Assembly: GCF_012273655.1 (NCBI RefSeq) | Contig: NZ_JAAWWP010000017.1 | Location: forward strand, 62,001 to 126,000 | DNA from: Streptomyces physcomitrii | GTDB lineage: Bacteria; Actinomycetota; Actinomycetes; Streptomycetales; Streptomycetaceae | Direction of reading: 5' to 3' | Length of the DNA stretch: 64,000 bases | Program-made: the position numbers and the translations under genes | Shown: positions 55,402 to 62,726 of the stretch, one piece after another | Layout of the letters: each line of letters begins with the position of its first letter | Position numbering within the stretch: position 1 is the first letter of the stretch | The notes under the pieces: model-generated | Seen by the model: only the letters and a program-made list of their open reading frames with translations | Told to the model about the DNA's origin: nothing | Database searches by the model: none

Positions 55402-55704
55402 TCAGACGGCGGAGCGGGCCGGCCCCGCGGCCAGGGTCCCCTTGCCGGGGGCCCACTGCAGGACGCGGGTGCCGGCGACCACGCCGCCCTTGATGTAGGG
55501 CTCCTCGTCGAGGATCCGCTGCAGCTCCGCCCGGTCGGCGGCCTCGTACATGAGCAGTCCCGCGTTCTCCCCCTCGACCGGGCCGGCGAGCAGCAGGATG
55601 CCCTGGTCGGTGAGTTGGTGCAGGTAGGCGGCGTGCGCCGGGTGGAATTCCTGGCGTCCGGCGCGGTCGACGTTGTAGCTGAACTCGACGACGAACTTCG
55701 GCAT
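55402..55704 (-). CDS. YCII-domain protein
   Basis: 100 aa from ATG 55704 (MPKFVVEFSYN), with AGGAAAGG upstream; an upstream ATG at 55737 would overlap the SDR stop and seems less likely. The His of HAAYLHQL, the Gly/Pro in LLLAGPVEG and a C-terminal beta-alpha unit fit the YCII fold, a small ferredoxin-like domain with a conserved His-Asp pair. The family includes small dehydrochlorinase-like and unknown enzymes. It may cyclise or dehydrate an intermediate, but no function can be assigned. Confidence 0.85.
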   Translation of the reverse strand: MPKFVVEFSYNVDRAGRQEFHPAHAAYLHQLTDQGILLLAGPVEGENAGLLMYEAADRAELQRILDEEPYIKGGVVAGTRVLQWAPGKGTLAAGPARSAV

Positions 55705-55733
55705 GGCTTGGCCTTTCCTGGGGGGTGCCGCGG

Positions 55734-56480
55734 TCACATGTACAGGCCGCCGTTGATGTCGATGACGGCGCCGGTGGAGTAGCCGGCACTCTCCGAGGCC
55801 AGGTGGAGCACGCTGCCGACGGCCTCCTCGACGGTGCCCATGCGCTTCATCGGCAGCTTGGAGAGCACGGCCTCCTTGGAGGCCGGGTCGCGCTTCTCCC
55901 AGGCGCCGGCGACCCGTTCGGTGGCGATCGGGCCGTGCGCGACCACGTTGGCGACCACGCCGGTGGCGGCCAGCTCGTAGGCGATCTGCTTGGTCATGCC
56001 GATGACGGCGGCCTTGGCGCCGACGTAGGCGGCGTTGTTGAAGTGGCTGTACGTACGGCCGCCGGCGGAGGCGAAGTTGACGATGCGTCCGTAGCCGTCG
56101 CGGACCATGTACGGGGCGCAGACCTTGATCGCGATCCAGGTGCTGGTGACGTTCTCCAGATGGGTCTGCTCGAAGTGCTCGGTGGTCAGGTCCTCGTAGC
56201 CGATGACCCGGGTGTCGCCGCCGACGCCGTTGATCAGGATCGAGGGGGCGTGCTGCTCGGCGATCTCGGCCAACTGCCGCTCGGCGGCGGGGATGTCGGT
56301 GATGTCGCCGACCACGGTCTCGACCTTGGTCCGGCCGGACAGCTCGGCGGCGAGGGCGTTCACCGCCTCCTCGTTCCGGTCGAAGAGGACGAGCGAGTGG
56401 CCCTGGTCGGCGAGCGCGCGGGAGACCTCGCGCAGAATTCCACCGGCGGCACCGATGAGGAGGGCAGTTCGTACGGTCAT
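55734..56480 (-). CDS. Short-chain dehydrogenase/reductase
   Basis: 248 aa, first gene of the ten-gene operon. It has the SDR catalytic Ser (NFASAGG) and YxxxK (YVGAKAA), a PG-like turn (VVAHGPIATE), and a C-terminal GAVIDINGG typical of classical SDRs. The cofactor motif is unusual: GAAGGILREV lacks the last Gly of TGxxxGIG, and NNAG reads NGVG. Asp in FDRNEE after the second strand suggests NAD(H). It probably oxidises or reduces a hydroxyl or keto group in the pathway. A good promoter lies 250 bp upstream. Confidence 0.92.
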   Translation of the reverse strand: MTVRTALLIGAAGGILREVSRALADQGHSLVLFDRNEEAVNALAAELSGRTKVETVVGDITDIPAAERQLAEIAEQHAPSILINGVGGDTRVIGYEDLTTEHFEQTHLENVTSTWIAIKVCAPYMVRDGYGRIVNFASAGGRTYSHFNNAAYVGAKAAVIGMTKQIAYELAATGVVANVVAHGPIATERVAGAWEKRDPASKEAVLSKLPMKRMGTVEEAVGSVLHLASESAGYSTGAVIDINGGLYM

Positions 56481-56733
56481 TAGCTCTTCACCTGGCTTGT
56501 CTGATTGCGGCAAGCCCTGCCTGAGGCGCAGGGCCGAGTGAACTCCGGGCTCCGGATATCCGGATGCGGGGGCTGCTGAATACCGGCGGGGGAATGAGAG
56601 AAATACGGGCCCGAGGGCTCCGGCCATTCGGGCGGCGGCATCCCCACCCGGAAAACACGCAGCGGCGGTCCACCGCTCTTCCCCCCTGTGATTCCCAGCC
56701 CGGACGAGGCACGCGCTCTTGGTTTCGAATCTG

Positions 56734-56762
56734 ACAATCACCCAACTACGCGCAGCTGTCAA
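56734..56762 (-). promoter_or_regulatory. Predicted promoter of the ten-gene operon
   Basis: Minus-strand TTGACA (56762-56757), 17-base spacer, GATTGT (56739-56734). The predicted start near 56727 gives an untranslated leader of about 250 bases. Confidence 0.6.
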
Positions 56763-56784
56763 CGAGTTCACGCACTGATCACAA

Positions 56785-56800
56785 TGTGACGCAAGTCACA
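56785..56800. promoter_or_regulatory. Crp-type operator 1
   Basis: TGTGACGCAAGTCACA is a perfect TGTGA-N6-TCACA palindrome and also fits the Streptomyces Crp pattern GTG-N6-GNCAC. Its centre is about 65 bp upstream of the predicted start of the ten-gene operon, a normal activating position. Confidence 0.6.
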
Positions 56801-56814
56801 GAGCAATGTGAAGG

Positions 56815-56830
56815 TGTGACGCACGTCACG
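56815..56830. promoter_or_regulatory. Crp-type operator 2
   Basis: TGTGACGCACGTCACG, the same pattern with one outer mismatch, centred exactly 30 bp from operator 1, so both lie on nearly the same face of the helix. Confidence 0.55.
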
Positions 56831-56964
56831 ACCGCCGGGGAAAGGGCGAACCCTTCGGATCACACCTTCACCAGGGAAGTCGCTGTCAAGACGGAATTCG
56901 CGACGTCGAGAATCGGACAGGGTTCAACTGCGGAAGAACTTTCCCTCGACGACCCCCGTATACA

Positions 56965-56981
56965 TTGCAAACGTGTTGCAA
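56965..56981. promoter_or_regulatory. LacI-family-like palindrome
   Basis: TTGCAA-ACGTG-TTGCAA, 17 bp, resembling LacI/GalR operators (TTGCAA-NCGN-TTGCAA), about 230 bp before the MFS start. The first TTGCAA with CAATAT 18 bases on could be a plus-strand promoter that the palindrome overlaps. No LacI gene is in the window. Confidence 0.4.
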
Positions 56982-57208
56982 CCTGGTCCAATATTTCCTC
57001 CGCCACGCTAGGTTGTACGTCGAAGCAGTCGGTGACGACAGCACACGGGGGATCCATGGTTCAGTCAGCGCCGAGGTGCGTCACGCCTGTGGACAGGCAC
57101 CCGGTGACCACCGCACCCGGTCCCGGGACCCACGACCTCGCCGCCTCCCGCCGGAGGCCCGCACCGCTGCGCCACTCCAGAGCGACCATCGGCTGAGCTG
57201 AACGGATC

Positions 57209-58483
57209 ATGCAGACCAACTCCCCATGGCGGATACCCGACTTCCGCACGCTGTTCACCGCGACCACCCTCAGCCAGCTCGCCACCAACATCGGCTATGT
57301 CGCGGTACCGCTGATCGCGGTCACCGAACTCGACGCCAGCCCCGGTGAGGTGGGCGCGCTCGCCACCCTCAGCACCGTCGCCTTCCTGCTCATCGGGCTG
57401 CCCGCGGGCGCCTGGGTGGACCGGATGCGGCACCGCAGGGTGCTGATCGCGGCCGACCTGACCAGGGCGGCCCTGTTCGCCTCGCTGCCGATCGCCTGGT
57501 GGCTGGACTCGCTCACCCTCGGACAGCTCTACGCCGTGGTGCTCTTCAACGGCTGCGCCACCGTCTTCTTCGACGTCGGCTCGCAGAGCGTGCTGCCCCA
57601 ACTGGTCGGCAAGGAAGGCCTGGTGCAGGCCAACGCCGCCGTCATGACGCTCATCGCGGCGGGCAACGTCGCGGGCCGCGGCGCGGGCGGCGGCTTCGTC
57701 CAGCTGCTCACCGCGCCGGTCGCGGTGGCCTTCACCGCGGGCAGCTACCTCGCCTCCGGGCTGCGGCTGACCGGCATCCGCCACACTCCCCCGCCGCCTC
57801 CCCCGCCGTCCGGCGCGGCCGTCACGCTACGCGCGCAGATCGCCGAGGGCGTACGGCACGTCTTCCGCAACGCGGAGCTGCGGGCGCTGGCGCTGACCGC
57901 CTCCTTCACCAACCTCGGCTCGCAGATCATCAACACCATGCTGCCGGTGCTCTTCGTCCGCGAACTCGACCTGCCCGCAGGCGCCTTGGGCCTGTTCTGG
58001 GCGGCGGGCGGCGCCGGGCTCCTCGCCGGAGCGCGCTGTGCGCGGCCCATCGCGGGACGGCTCGGCTACGGCCGCACGCTCGGTCTCGCCGGGCTCTGCA
58101 TGGCCCCCGCCGGGCTGCTCATCCCGCTGGTCGACCGCGGAGGATGGCTGTATCTCGCCGGTGCGGGCTACCTGCTCGCGATGTTCAAGACCGGAATGGA
58201 CAACGTTCTCGGAGTCAGCCTGCGCCAGCGCATGACGGCGGGTTCCCTGCTCGGGCGGATGAACGCCACCTTCCGCTTCATGCTGACCGGCGCCCTCGCG
58301 GTCGGCTCGGCCGTGGCCGGCGCCATCGGTGAACTCACCAGCGTGCACACCACCTTGTGGGTGGGCGGCGTGATCCTCTCGCTCGCCTTCCTGCCGGTCT
58401 TCCTGTCCCCCGTGCGAAGGCGCCGCGAGCTTCCCGAACAACAGGAGGAGGTCGTGCGCAAATCCGCACCCGCCGATTCCTGA
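57209..58483 (+). CDS. Major facilitator superfamily exporter
   Basis: 424 aa with about 12 hydrophobic segments and the loop 2-3 motif GAWVDRMRHRR (DRxxRR, MFS motif A). A Pro-rich cytoplasmic loop near residues 190-200 (PPPPPPPSG) separates the halves. The overall look matches MFS_3/enterobactin-exporter-like permeases that export small siderophores or antibiotics. It is the first gene on the divergent arm of locus 2 and probably exports the product and gives self-resistance (inference). Confidence 0.93.
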   Translation: MQTNSPWRIPDFRTLFTATTLSQLATNIGYVAVPLIAVTELDASPGEVGALATLSTVAFLLIGLPAGAWVDRMRHRRVLIAADLTRAALFASLPIAWWLDSLTLGQLYAVVLFNGCATVFFDVGSQSVLPQLVGKEGLVQANAAVMTLIAAGNVAGRGAGGGFVQLLTAPVAVAFTAGSYLASGLRLTGIRHTPPPPPPPSGAAVTLRAQIAEGVRHVFRNAELRALALTASFTNLGSQIINTMLPVLFVRELDLPAGALGLFWAAGGAGLLAGARCARPIAGRLGYGRTLGLAGLCMAPAGLLIPLVDRGGWLYLAGAGYLLAMFKTGMDNVLGVSLRQRMTAGSLLGRMNATFRFMLTGALAVGSAVAGAIGELTSVHTTLWVGGVILSLAFLPVFLSPVRRRRELPEQQEEVVRKSAPADS

Positions 58484-58509
58484 TTCCACAGAACAGGATT
58501 TACCGCGAA

Positions 58510-58535
58510 GCCGTTCCGCACCTGTGCGGAACGGC
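58510..58535 (+). terminator. Hairpin after the MFS gene
   Basis: A perfect 11-bp stem (58510-58520 with 58525-58535), four-base loop, 26 bp after the MFS stop. No T-run, so it may only partly stop transcription. Confidence 0.55.
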
Positions 58536-58596
58536 ACATACGCGTGCCAGGAAAAGTCCGGTGAACTTTGCCGGATCACTGCACGGAGGTGTCGTC

Positions 58597-58631
58597 TGCT
58601 GCACTTCCGTTAAATGCAGGAAGTTGCAGCA
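58597..58631. promoter_or_regulatory. Imperfect palindrome before the desaturase-like gene
   Basis: TGCTGCA-CTTCC (58597-58608) and GGAAGTTGCAGCA (58619-58631) pair except for one base, with a 10-base AT-richer centre. It is either an operator or part of a leader hairpin in the 295-bp gap between the MFS and desaturase-like genes, which shows no gene. Confidence 0.35.
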
Positions 58632-58778
58632 AAATAACGGTTGACGGCTTACCGGTCCGCTGAAAAGATAATTCGCGTGCCTCCCTCAGGGCGGCCCTGC
58701 TGCTATGCGCACGGTGTTCCACCCGATCCTTGCGATCGAATTCGAGAACCCGCTCGTTCAAGACTCCACAGGAGCGCG

Positions 58779-59996
58779 ATGGCCGCCATCGAAAGCGACC
58801 CGAGAACCGATGACTTCGCGGAAGATCTCTTAGACCCCCGTGAATCAATGCGTCCGCTACCCAGGTTCACGCAGTACCCGTTGACCCTGCTCACCGGTAA
58901 GCCGCTCGCCGGGCAGAAACCTCTTTCCTGGTGGTCACCGACTTTTCATCTGGTCTCTGCCGTGTTCTCCATGGCGGTCGGCATCGCACTCAGCTGCACC
59001 GGCCTTTCCCTTTCCGGGGCCTGGCTGCTGCTGTTCCTCCCGGGCTGGGCCGCCACCCTGCACGGGATGCGCAACCTGCGGATGATGATCTTCCACCAGT
59101 GCGCGCACAGCAACATGTACCGGCGCCGCCGGCCGGACGGGATCATCGGGCGCGCGATCTCCAGCACGCTGATCATCCAGAACTTCGCCCGCTACAGCCG
59201 CGAGCACGTCAGCGACCACCACGCCGCGCACCACATGACGATGCGCGACCCCACGGTGCAGGCCTTCCTGGTGAGCCTCGACGTGCACCCCGGCATGACG
59301 CGGCGCCAGATGTGGCGCCGGCTCCTCGGGAAGCTGTTCTCCCCGAGGTTCCACTTCGCCTTCGCGGTGGCCCGCAGCCGGTCCTTCTGGAACGCCTCGG
59401 CCCCCAGCGAGAAGGCGGGCGCCCTCGGCCTCTACGTGGGACTCGGCGCCGTCACGGTGGCGACCGGCACCTGGGAGTACCTGGTCCTCGCCTGGCTGGT
59501 GCCGCTGGTTCCGCTCTTCCAGGTGAGCAACACCCTGCGGCTGTGCGTGAAGCACACCTTCCCGGCGCCGGGCACCGAGGTGAAGCGCGGCAAGGAGTAC
59601 TTCGGCTCGCTCACCAACGCGATCTTCCTCGGGGACGCCGCGCCTGACCGCTCGCTGCCCCCGGTCCGCCGCGCGGCCGGCTGGCTCCGGTGGGGCTCGC
59701 GGATGGCCTTCGTCCACGCGCCGACCCGCTACCTGGTGCTCACCGGCGACACGGTGGTGCACGACTTCCACCACCGCTACCCCGCCACCCGCCAGTGGGC
59801 CGACTACCTCTTCGCCCGCCAGCAGGACGCCGACCGGGGCAGCCCCGGCTGGCCCCCGTACAAGGAGGCCTGGGGCCTTGTGGCCGCCATCAACCTGGTC
59901 TTCGACTCCCTGTCGGTCGCCGATCCCGAGGAGTTCGACGTGAATCGGCTGGGCGAGGTCAGCAAGCGCGAACTCTTCGCCGCATTCGACGACTGA
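58779..59996 (+). CDS. Membrane fatty acid desaturase-like di-iron enzyme
   Basis: 405 aa from ATG 58779 with AGGAG upstream. Hydrophobic segments surround three histidine boxes: HQCAHSN, HVSDHHAAHH and HDFHH. Together these bind two irons in membrane desaturases and hydroxylases. A further His (CVKHTF) lies between boxes 2 and 3. It needs O2 and two electrons, but no ferredoxin is encoded nearby. Substrate unknown. In this setting it could introduce a double bond or hydroxyl into an acyl or amino acid unit before amide formation by the GH3 enzyme two features downstream. Confidence 0.88.
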   Translation: MAAIESDPRTDDFAEDLLDPRESMRPLPRFTQYPLTLLTGKPLAGQKPLSWWSPTFHLVSAVFSMAVGIALSCTGLSLSGAWLLLFLPGWAATLHGMRNLRMMIFHQCAHSNMYRRRRPDGIIGRAISSTLIIQNFARYSREHVSDHHAAHHMTMRDPTVQAFLVSLDVHPGMTRRQMWRRLLGKLFSPRFHFAFAVARSRSFWNASAPSEKAGALGLYVGLGAVTVATGTWEYLVLAWLVPLVPLFQVSNTLRLCVKHTFPAPGTEVKRGKEYFGSLTNAIFLGDAAPDRSLPPVRRAAGWLRWGSRMAFVHAPTRYLVLTGDTVVHDFHHRYPATRQWADYLFARQQDADRGSPGWPPYKEAWGLVAAINLVFDSLSVADPEEFDVNRLGEVSKRELFAAFDD

Positions 59997-60020
59997 GCAA
60001 CAAGACGACCGAGCGACAAA

Positions 60021-60050
60021 GGGCCGGGCCCGTTCCACCGGGCCCGGGCC
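60021..60050 (+). terminator. Intercistronic hairpin between desaturase-like and GH3 genes
   Basis: 12-bp GC stem with one mismatch (60021-60032 with 60039-60050) and a six-base loop, 25 bp after the stop. It is a possible terminator or attenuator. Confidence 0.5.
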
Positions 60051-60164
60051 GCCGGACCTGAAAAGCACACCGGGCACCGGACGTTCATCGCGGCCGGACA
60101 ATTCACCGCGCACTCATCCGCACACTCTCCGTACCGGAAACGAGCCAGAGAGAAGCTGAAGGCA

Positions 60165-61829
60165 GTGGACCGACCTGACTGGCAAGAACACTGGAAAGCG
60201 CGTCGCACCCCGTTCGCCGAGGAATGCCGACAGGCCCGTGCCGAGCTGCTGGCCGACCTCAAGGACCCCCAGACGGCCCAGCGCCGGGTCCTGGAGGACG
60301 TCATCGCTCTCTGCGCCGACTCCCTGTACTGGAAGGAGAACGGCTACGACCGCATCGCCGCCGACCCCGGCACCTTCCGCGACATCCTGCCCCTGACCCG
60401 CTACGGCGACTTCGAGCGGCAGATCGACCGGGAGACCCGGACCAAGGGCGGCGTGCTCTCCTGCAGCCCGGTGCTGCGCTGGCTGAAGACGAGCGGCACC
60501 ACCGGCGTCCCCAAGCGGGTCCCGTACACCCTGCACTGGCTGCTGACGTACCGGATCCCCGCGATGGCCGCCATGTGGGGCACCTATCTGGAGCACCACC
60601 CCGAGCTGCTCGACCACCCGCACGCCACGCTGGACACCCAGACCGTGCGCGAGGCGGTCACCGACCAGCTGTACGGGGTGCAGTACCAGGCGATCAGCAA
60701 CCGCTACCCGCAGCTCAACAGCCGCGACTGGAACCCGCCCTGGGGCGAGGCACCCTGGTTCGGCACCCGCGCGCCCGCCTCGCACGAGGGCCGGATGTAC
60801 CACCGGATCCGCCAACTCCTCGGTGAGGACCTGCACTTCATCTCGGCGATCAACCCGAGCACGCTGATCTCGCTGCGCGACCTGGTGGCCGCGCACGGGC
60901 CCGCCCTCGTCCGCGACCTGCGCGAGGGCACCCTGGAGGGCGAGCCCTTCGGCGCGCCCGACCCGGAAGGCGCCGAGCGCCTCGCCGCCGTGCTCGCCCG
61001 GGAGGAGTTCAGCCTCAAGGACATCTGGCCCTCGCTGAGCCTGTACAGCTGCTGGCTCTCCTCCTCCGCCGGGCTCTACCAGGCCAAGCTGGACGAGGTG
61101 CTGCCCGGCGTCGCCAAGATGCCGTTCATGAGCTGCGGCACCGAGGGGGTCACCACCATCCCGGTGGACGACTCGCTGGACAGCCAGCCGCTCGCGGTGG
61201 GGCAGGCCTTCTTCGAGTTCGTCCCGGCGGAGGTGCCGCTCGGCTCCCTCATCGAGGCCGGGGAGAAGGTGGACACCCTGCTCTTCGACGAGGTGGAGCC
61301 GGGCCGCGACTACCACCTGATCATGACCCAGGGCAACGGCCTGTTCCGGCTGTGGAGCGGCGACATCTACCGGGTGGACCGGATCGTCGACGGCACCCCC
61401 TGGATCCACTTCGTCCACCGCGACGGCGTCTTCCACTCCTTCACCGGGGAGAAGATCACCGAGGCGCAGGTCACCCAGGCCATCAGGGAGGGCACCGCCG
61501 CGCACGGCATCGACACCAGCCTGTACATGTGCGGGCCGAACTGGGCCGAGCCGCCGCACTACGTGGTGGTGAGCGAGGTCCCGCTCCCCGACCCGGAGCT
61601 GGACCACACCCTCTCCTCGGCCGTCGACCGGCAGCTGATGGAGATCAACCTGGAGTACGCCTCCAAGCGCACCAGCGGCCGGCTCGGGGCCCTGGAGTTC
61701 TACACCGTGCCCAAGGACGCGATCAACGCGTACAACGAGGCCCGCAGACACCCGGCCAATCCGACCCAGCACAAGTACAAGCCGTTCCAGAAGGACGTCG
61801 GATTCCTCGCCGACATCGTCGGCCGCTGA
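60165..61829 (+). CDS. GH3-type acyl-acid amide synthetase (auxin-conjugase superfamily)
   Basis: 554 aa from GTG. The adenylate-forming motif KTSGTTGVPKRVPYT, the mid-domain CGTEGV, GLFRLWSGDIYRV and FTGEKITEAQV, and the C-terminal QKDVGFLADI place it in the GH3 superfamily known best from plants, where members adenylate a carboxylic acid and join it to an amino acid. (This is not glycosyl hydrolase family 3.) It starts 168 bp after the desaturase-like gene and is followed by the hydrolase after 15 bp. It likely forms an amide between an acid and an amino acid in this pathway. It is one of three possible amide-forming enzymes here. Confidence 0.88.
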   Translation: MDRPDWQEHWKARRTPFAEECRQARAELLADLKDPQTAQRRVLEDVIALCADSLYWKENGYDRIAADPGTFRDILPLTRYGDFERQIDRETRTKGGVLSCSPVLRWLKTSGTTGVPKRVPYTLHWLLTYRIPAMAAMWGTYLEHHPELLDHPHATLDTQTVREAVTDQLYGVQYQAISNRYPQLNSRDWNPPWGEAPWFGTRAPASHEGRMYHRIRQLLGEDLHFISAINPSTLISLRDLVAAHGPALVRDLREGTLEGEPFGAPDPEGAERLAAVLAREEFSLKDIWPSLSLYSCWLSSSAGLYQAKLDEVLPGVAKMPFMSCGTEGVTTIPVDDSLDSQPLAVGQAFFEFVPAEVPLGSLIEAGEKVDTLLFDEVEPGRDYHLIMTQGNGLFRLWSGDIYRVDRIVDGTPWIHFVHRDGVFHSFTGEKITEAQVTQAIREGTAAHGIDTSLYMCGPNWAEPPHYVVVSEVPLPDPELDHTLSSAVDRQLMEINLEYASKRTSGRLGALEFYTVPKDAINAYNEARRHPANPTQHKYKPFQKDVGFLADIVGR

Positions 61830-61844
61830 GGGGACACACAGACC

Positions 61845-62726
61845 GTGATCGAGACCAAGAGGCCGCCGCAGAACGTGCGCAAGGAGATCATCCCCCTGGT
61901 GTCCGGCGGCACCGAACTCGCCCTGCACCGCTGGCAGCCCGAGAAGCCGGCCAAGGGAGCCGTCTTCTACTTCCACGGGCTGCAGAGCCACGCCGGGTGG
62001 CTGTGGGAGGTCGGGCCCCGCTTCGCCGACAACGATGTTGCGCTCTACGTACTGGACCGGCGCGGCAGCGGGGTCAGCCAGGGCGAGCGCCACGAGATCC
62101 CGGACGTGGAGACCGTCGTCGCCGACTATGTGCACGCCCTCACCGAGGTGCGGCGCAGGATCGGCGAGACGGTCCCGCTCACCCTCTTCGGGCACTGCCT
62201 GGGCGGCTCCTTCCTGGCGGCCCTTCTGCACCACGAGTCCTTCCGGGTGCCCTACCAGGCGGTGGTCTACTGCTCCACCTGGCTGGGGCGGCTGCACGCC
62301 CTGCTCGGCGAGGAGGAGCGCGCCGCCCTCGCCGCGGAGGACAGCGCGGAGCTGTGGGACGCCGGGCTCAAGTCCGAGGACTTCACCGACGATCCGCTCT
62401 ACCGGCGCTTCATCGACGAGGACGACCTGGCACTGCGCCGGATCACCCGCCGCTCCCGCGCCACCCTGCTGGGCCTGGAGGAGCTGTACCTCGCTCCGCG
62501 GCGGACGCTGCCCGAGGTGCCCTCGGCCTTCGTCTCCGGGCTGACCGACCCGATCGTCGACCTGGACGCCACCCACCGGGTCTTCGGGGAACTGACCGCC
62601 GACCGCGGGATGATCCTCAAGTTCCCGACCCCGAAGCACTACCTCTTCTACACGGACGTCCGTGACGACCTGGTCGACTGGACCAGCACGCACACCTTGC
62701 TGCAGGGCGTGGACCGCGATGGCTGA
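61845..62726 (+). CDS. Alpha/beta hydrolase with a Cys nucleophile
   Basis: 293 aa from GTG. Oxyanion region FYFHGLQSHAGW and a lysophospholipase-like layout (LDRRGSGVSQGERH). The nucleophile elbow reads GHCLGG, so Cys replaces the usual Ser. The acid lies in SGLTDPIVD and the His in PKHYLFY. Cys variants occur in dienelactone hydrolases and some acyltransferase-like hydrolases, so it may transfer an acyl group or act on a thioester instead of splitting esters. It overlaps the next gene by eight bases. Confidence 0.88.
   Translation: MIETKRPPQNVRKEIIPLVSGGTELALHRWQPEKPAKGAVFYFHGLQSHAGWLWEVGPRFADNDVALYVLDRRGSGVSQGERHEIPDVETVVADYVHALTEVRRRIGETVPLTLFGHCLGGSFLAALLHHESFRVPYQAVVYCSTWLGRLHALLGEEERAALAAEDSAELWDAGLKSEDFTDDPLYRRFIDEDDLALRRITRRSRATLLGLEELYLAPRRTLPEVPSAFVSGLTDPIVDLDATHRVFGELTADRGMILKFPTPKHYLFYTDVRDDLVDWTSTHTLLQGVDRDG

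Larger units (their letters stand above)
56481..57208. promoter_or_regulatory. Divergent control region of locus 2
   Basis: 728 bp between the SDR operon (minus) and the MFS gene (plus), with noticeably higher AT content than the genes. It holds one good minus-strand promoter, two Crp-type palindromes and one LacI-type palindrome (listed separately). Short open frames here have no family features and no ribosome sites, so I treat them as chance. Confidence 0.65.

Noticed and set aside
46265..56480. Nikkomycin-type peptidyl nucleoside cluster
   Set aside because: Glutamate mutase plus ATP-grasp recalls nikkomycin, but nucleoside-forming genes, the pyridine pathway and the NRPS parts are absent.
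56786..57196. A 136-codon open frame in the divergent control region
   Set aside because: No ribosome site, no family features, and it covers the operator palindromes.
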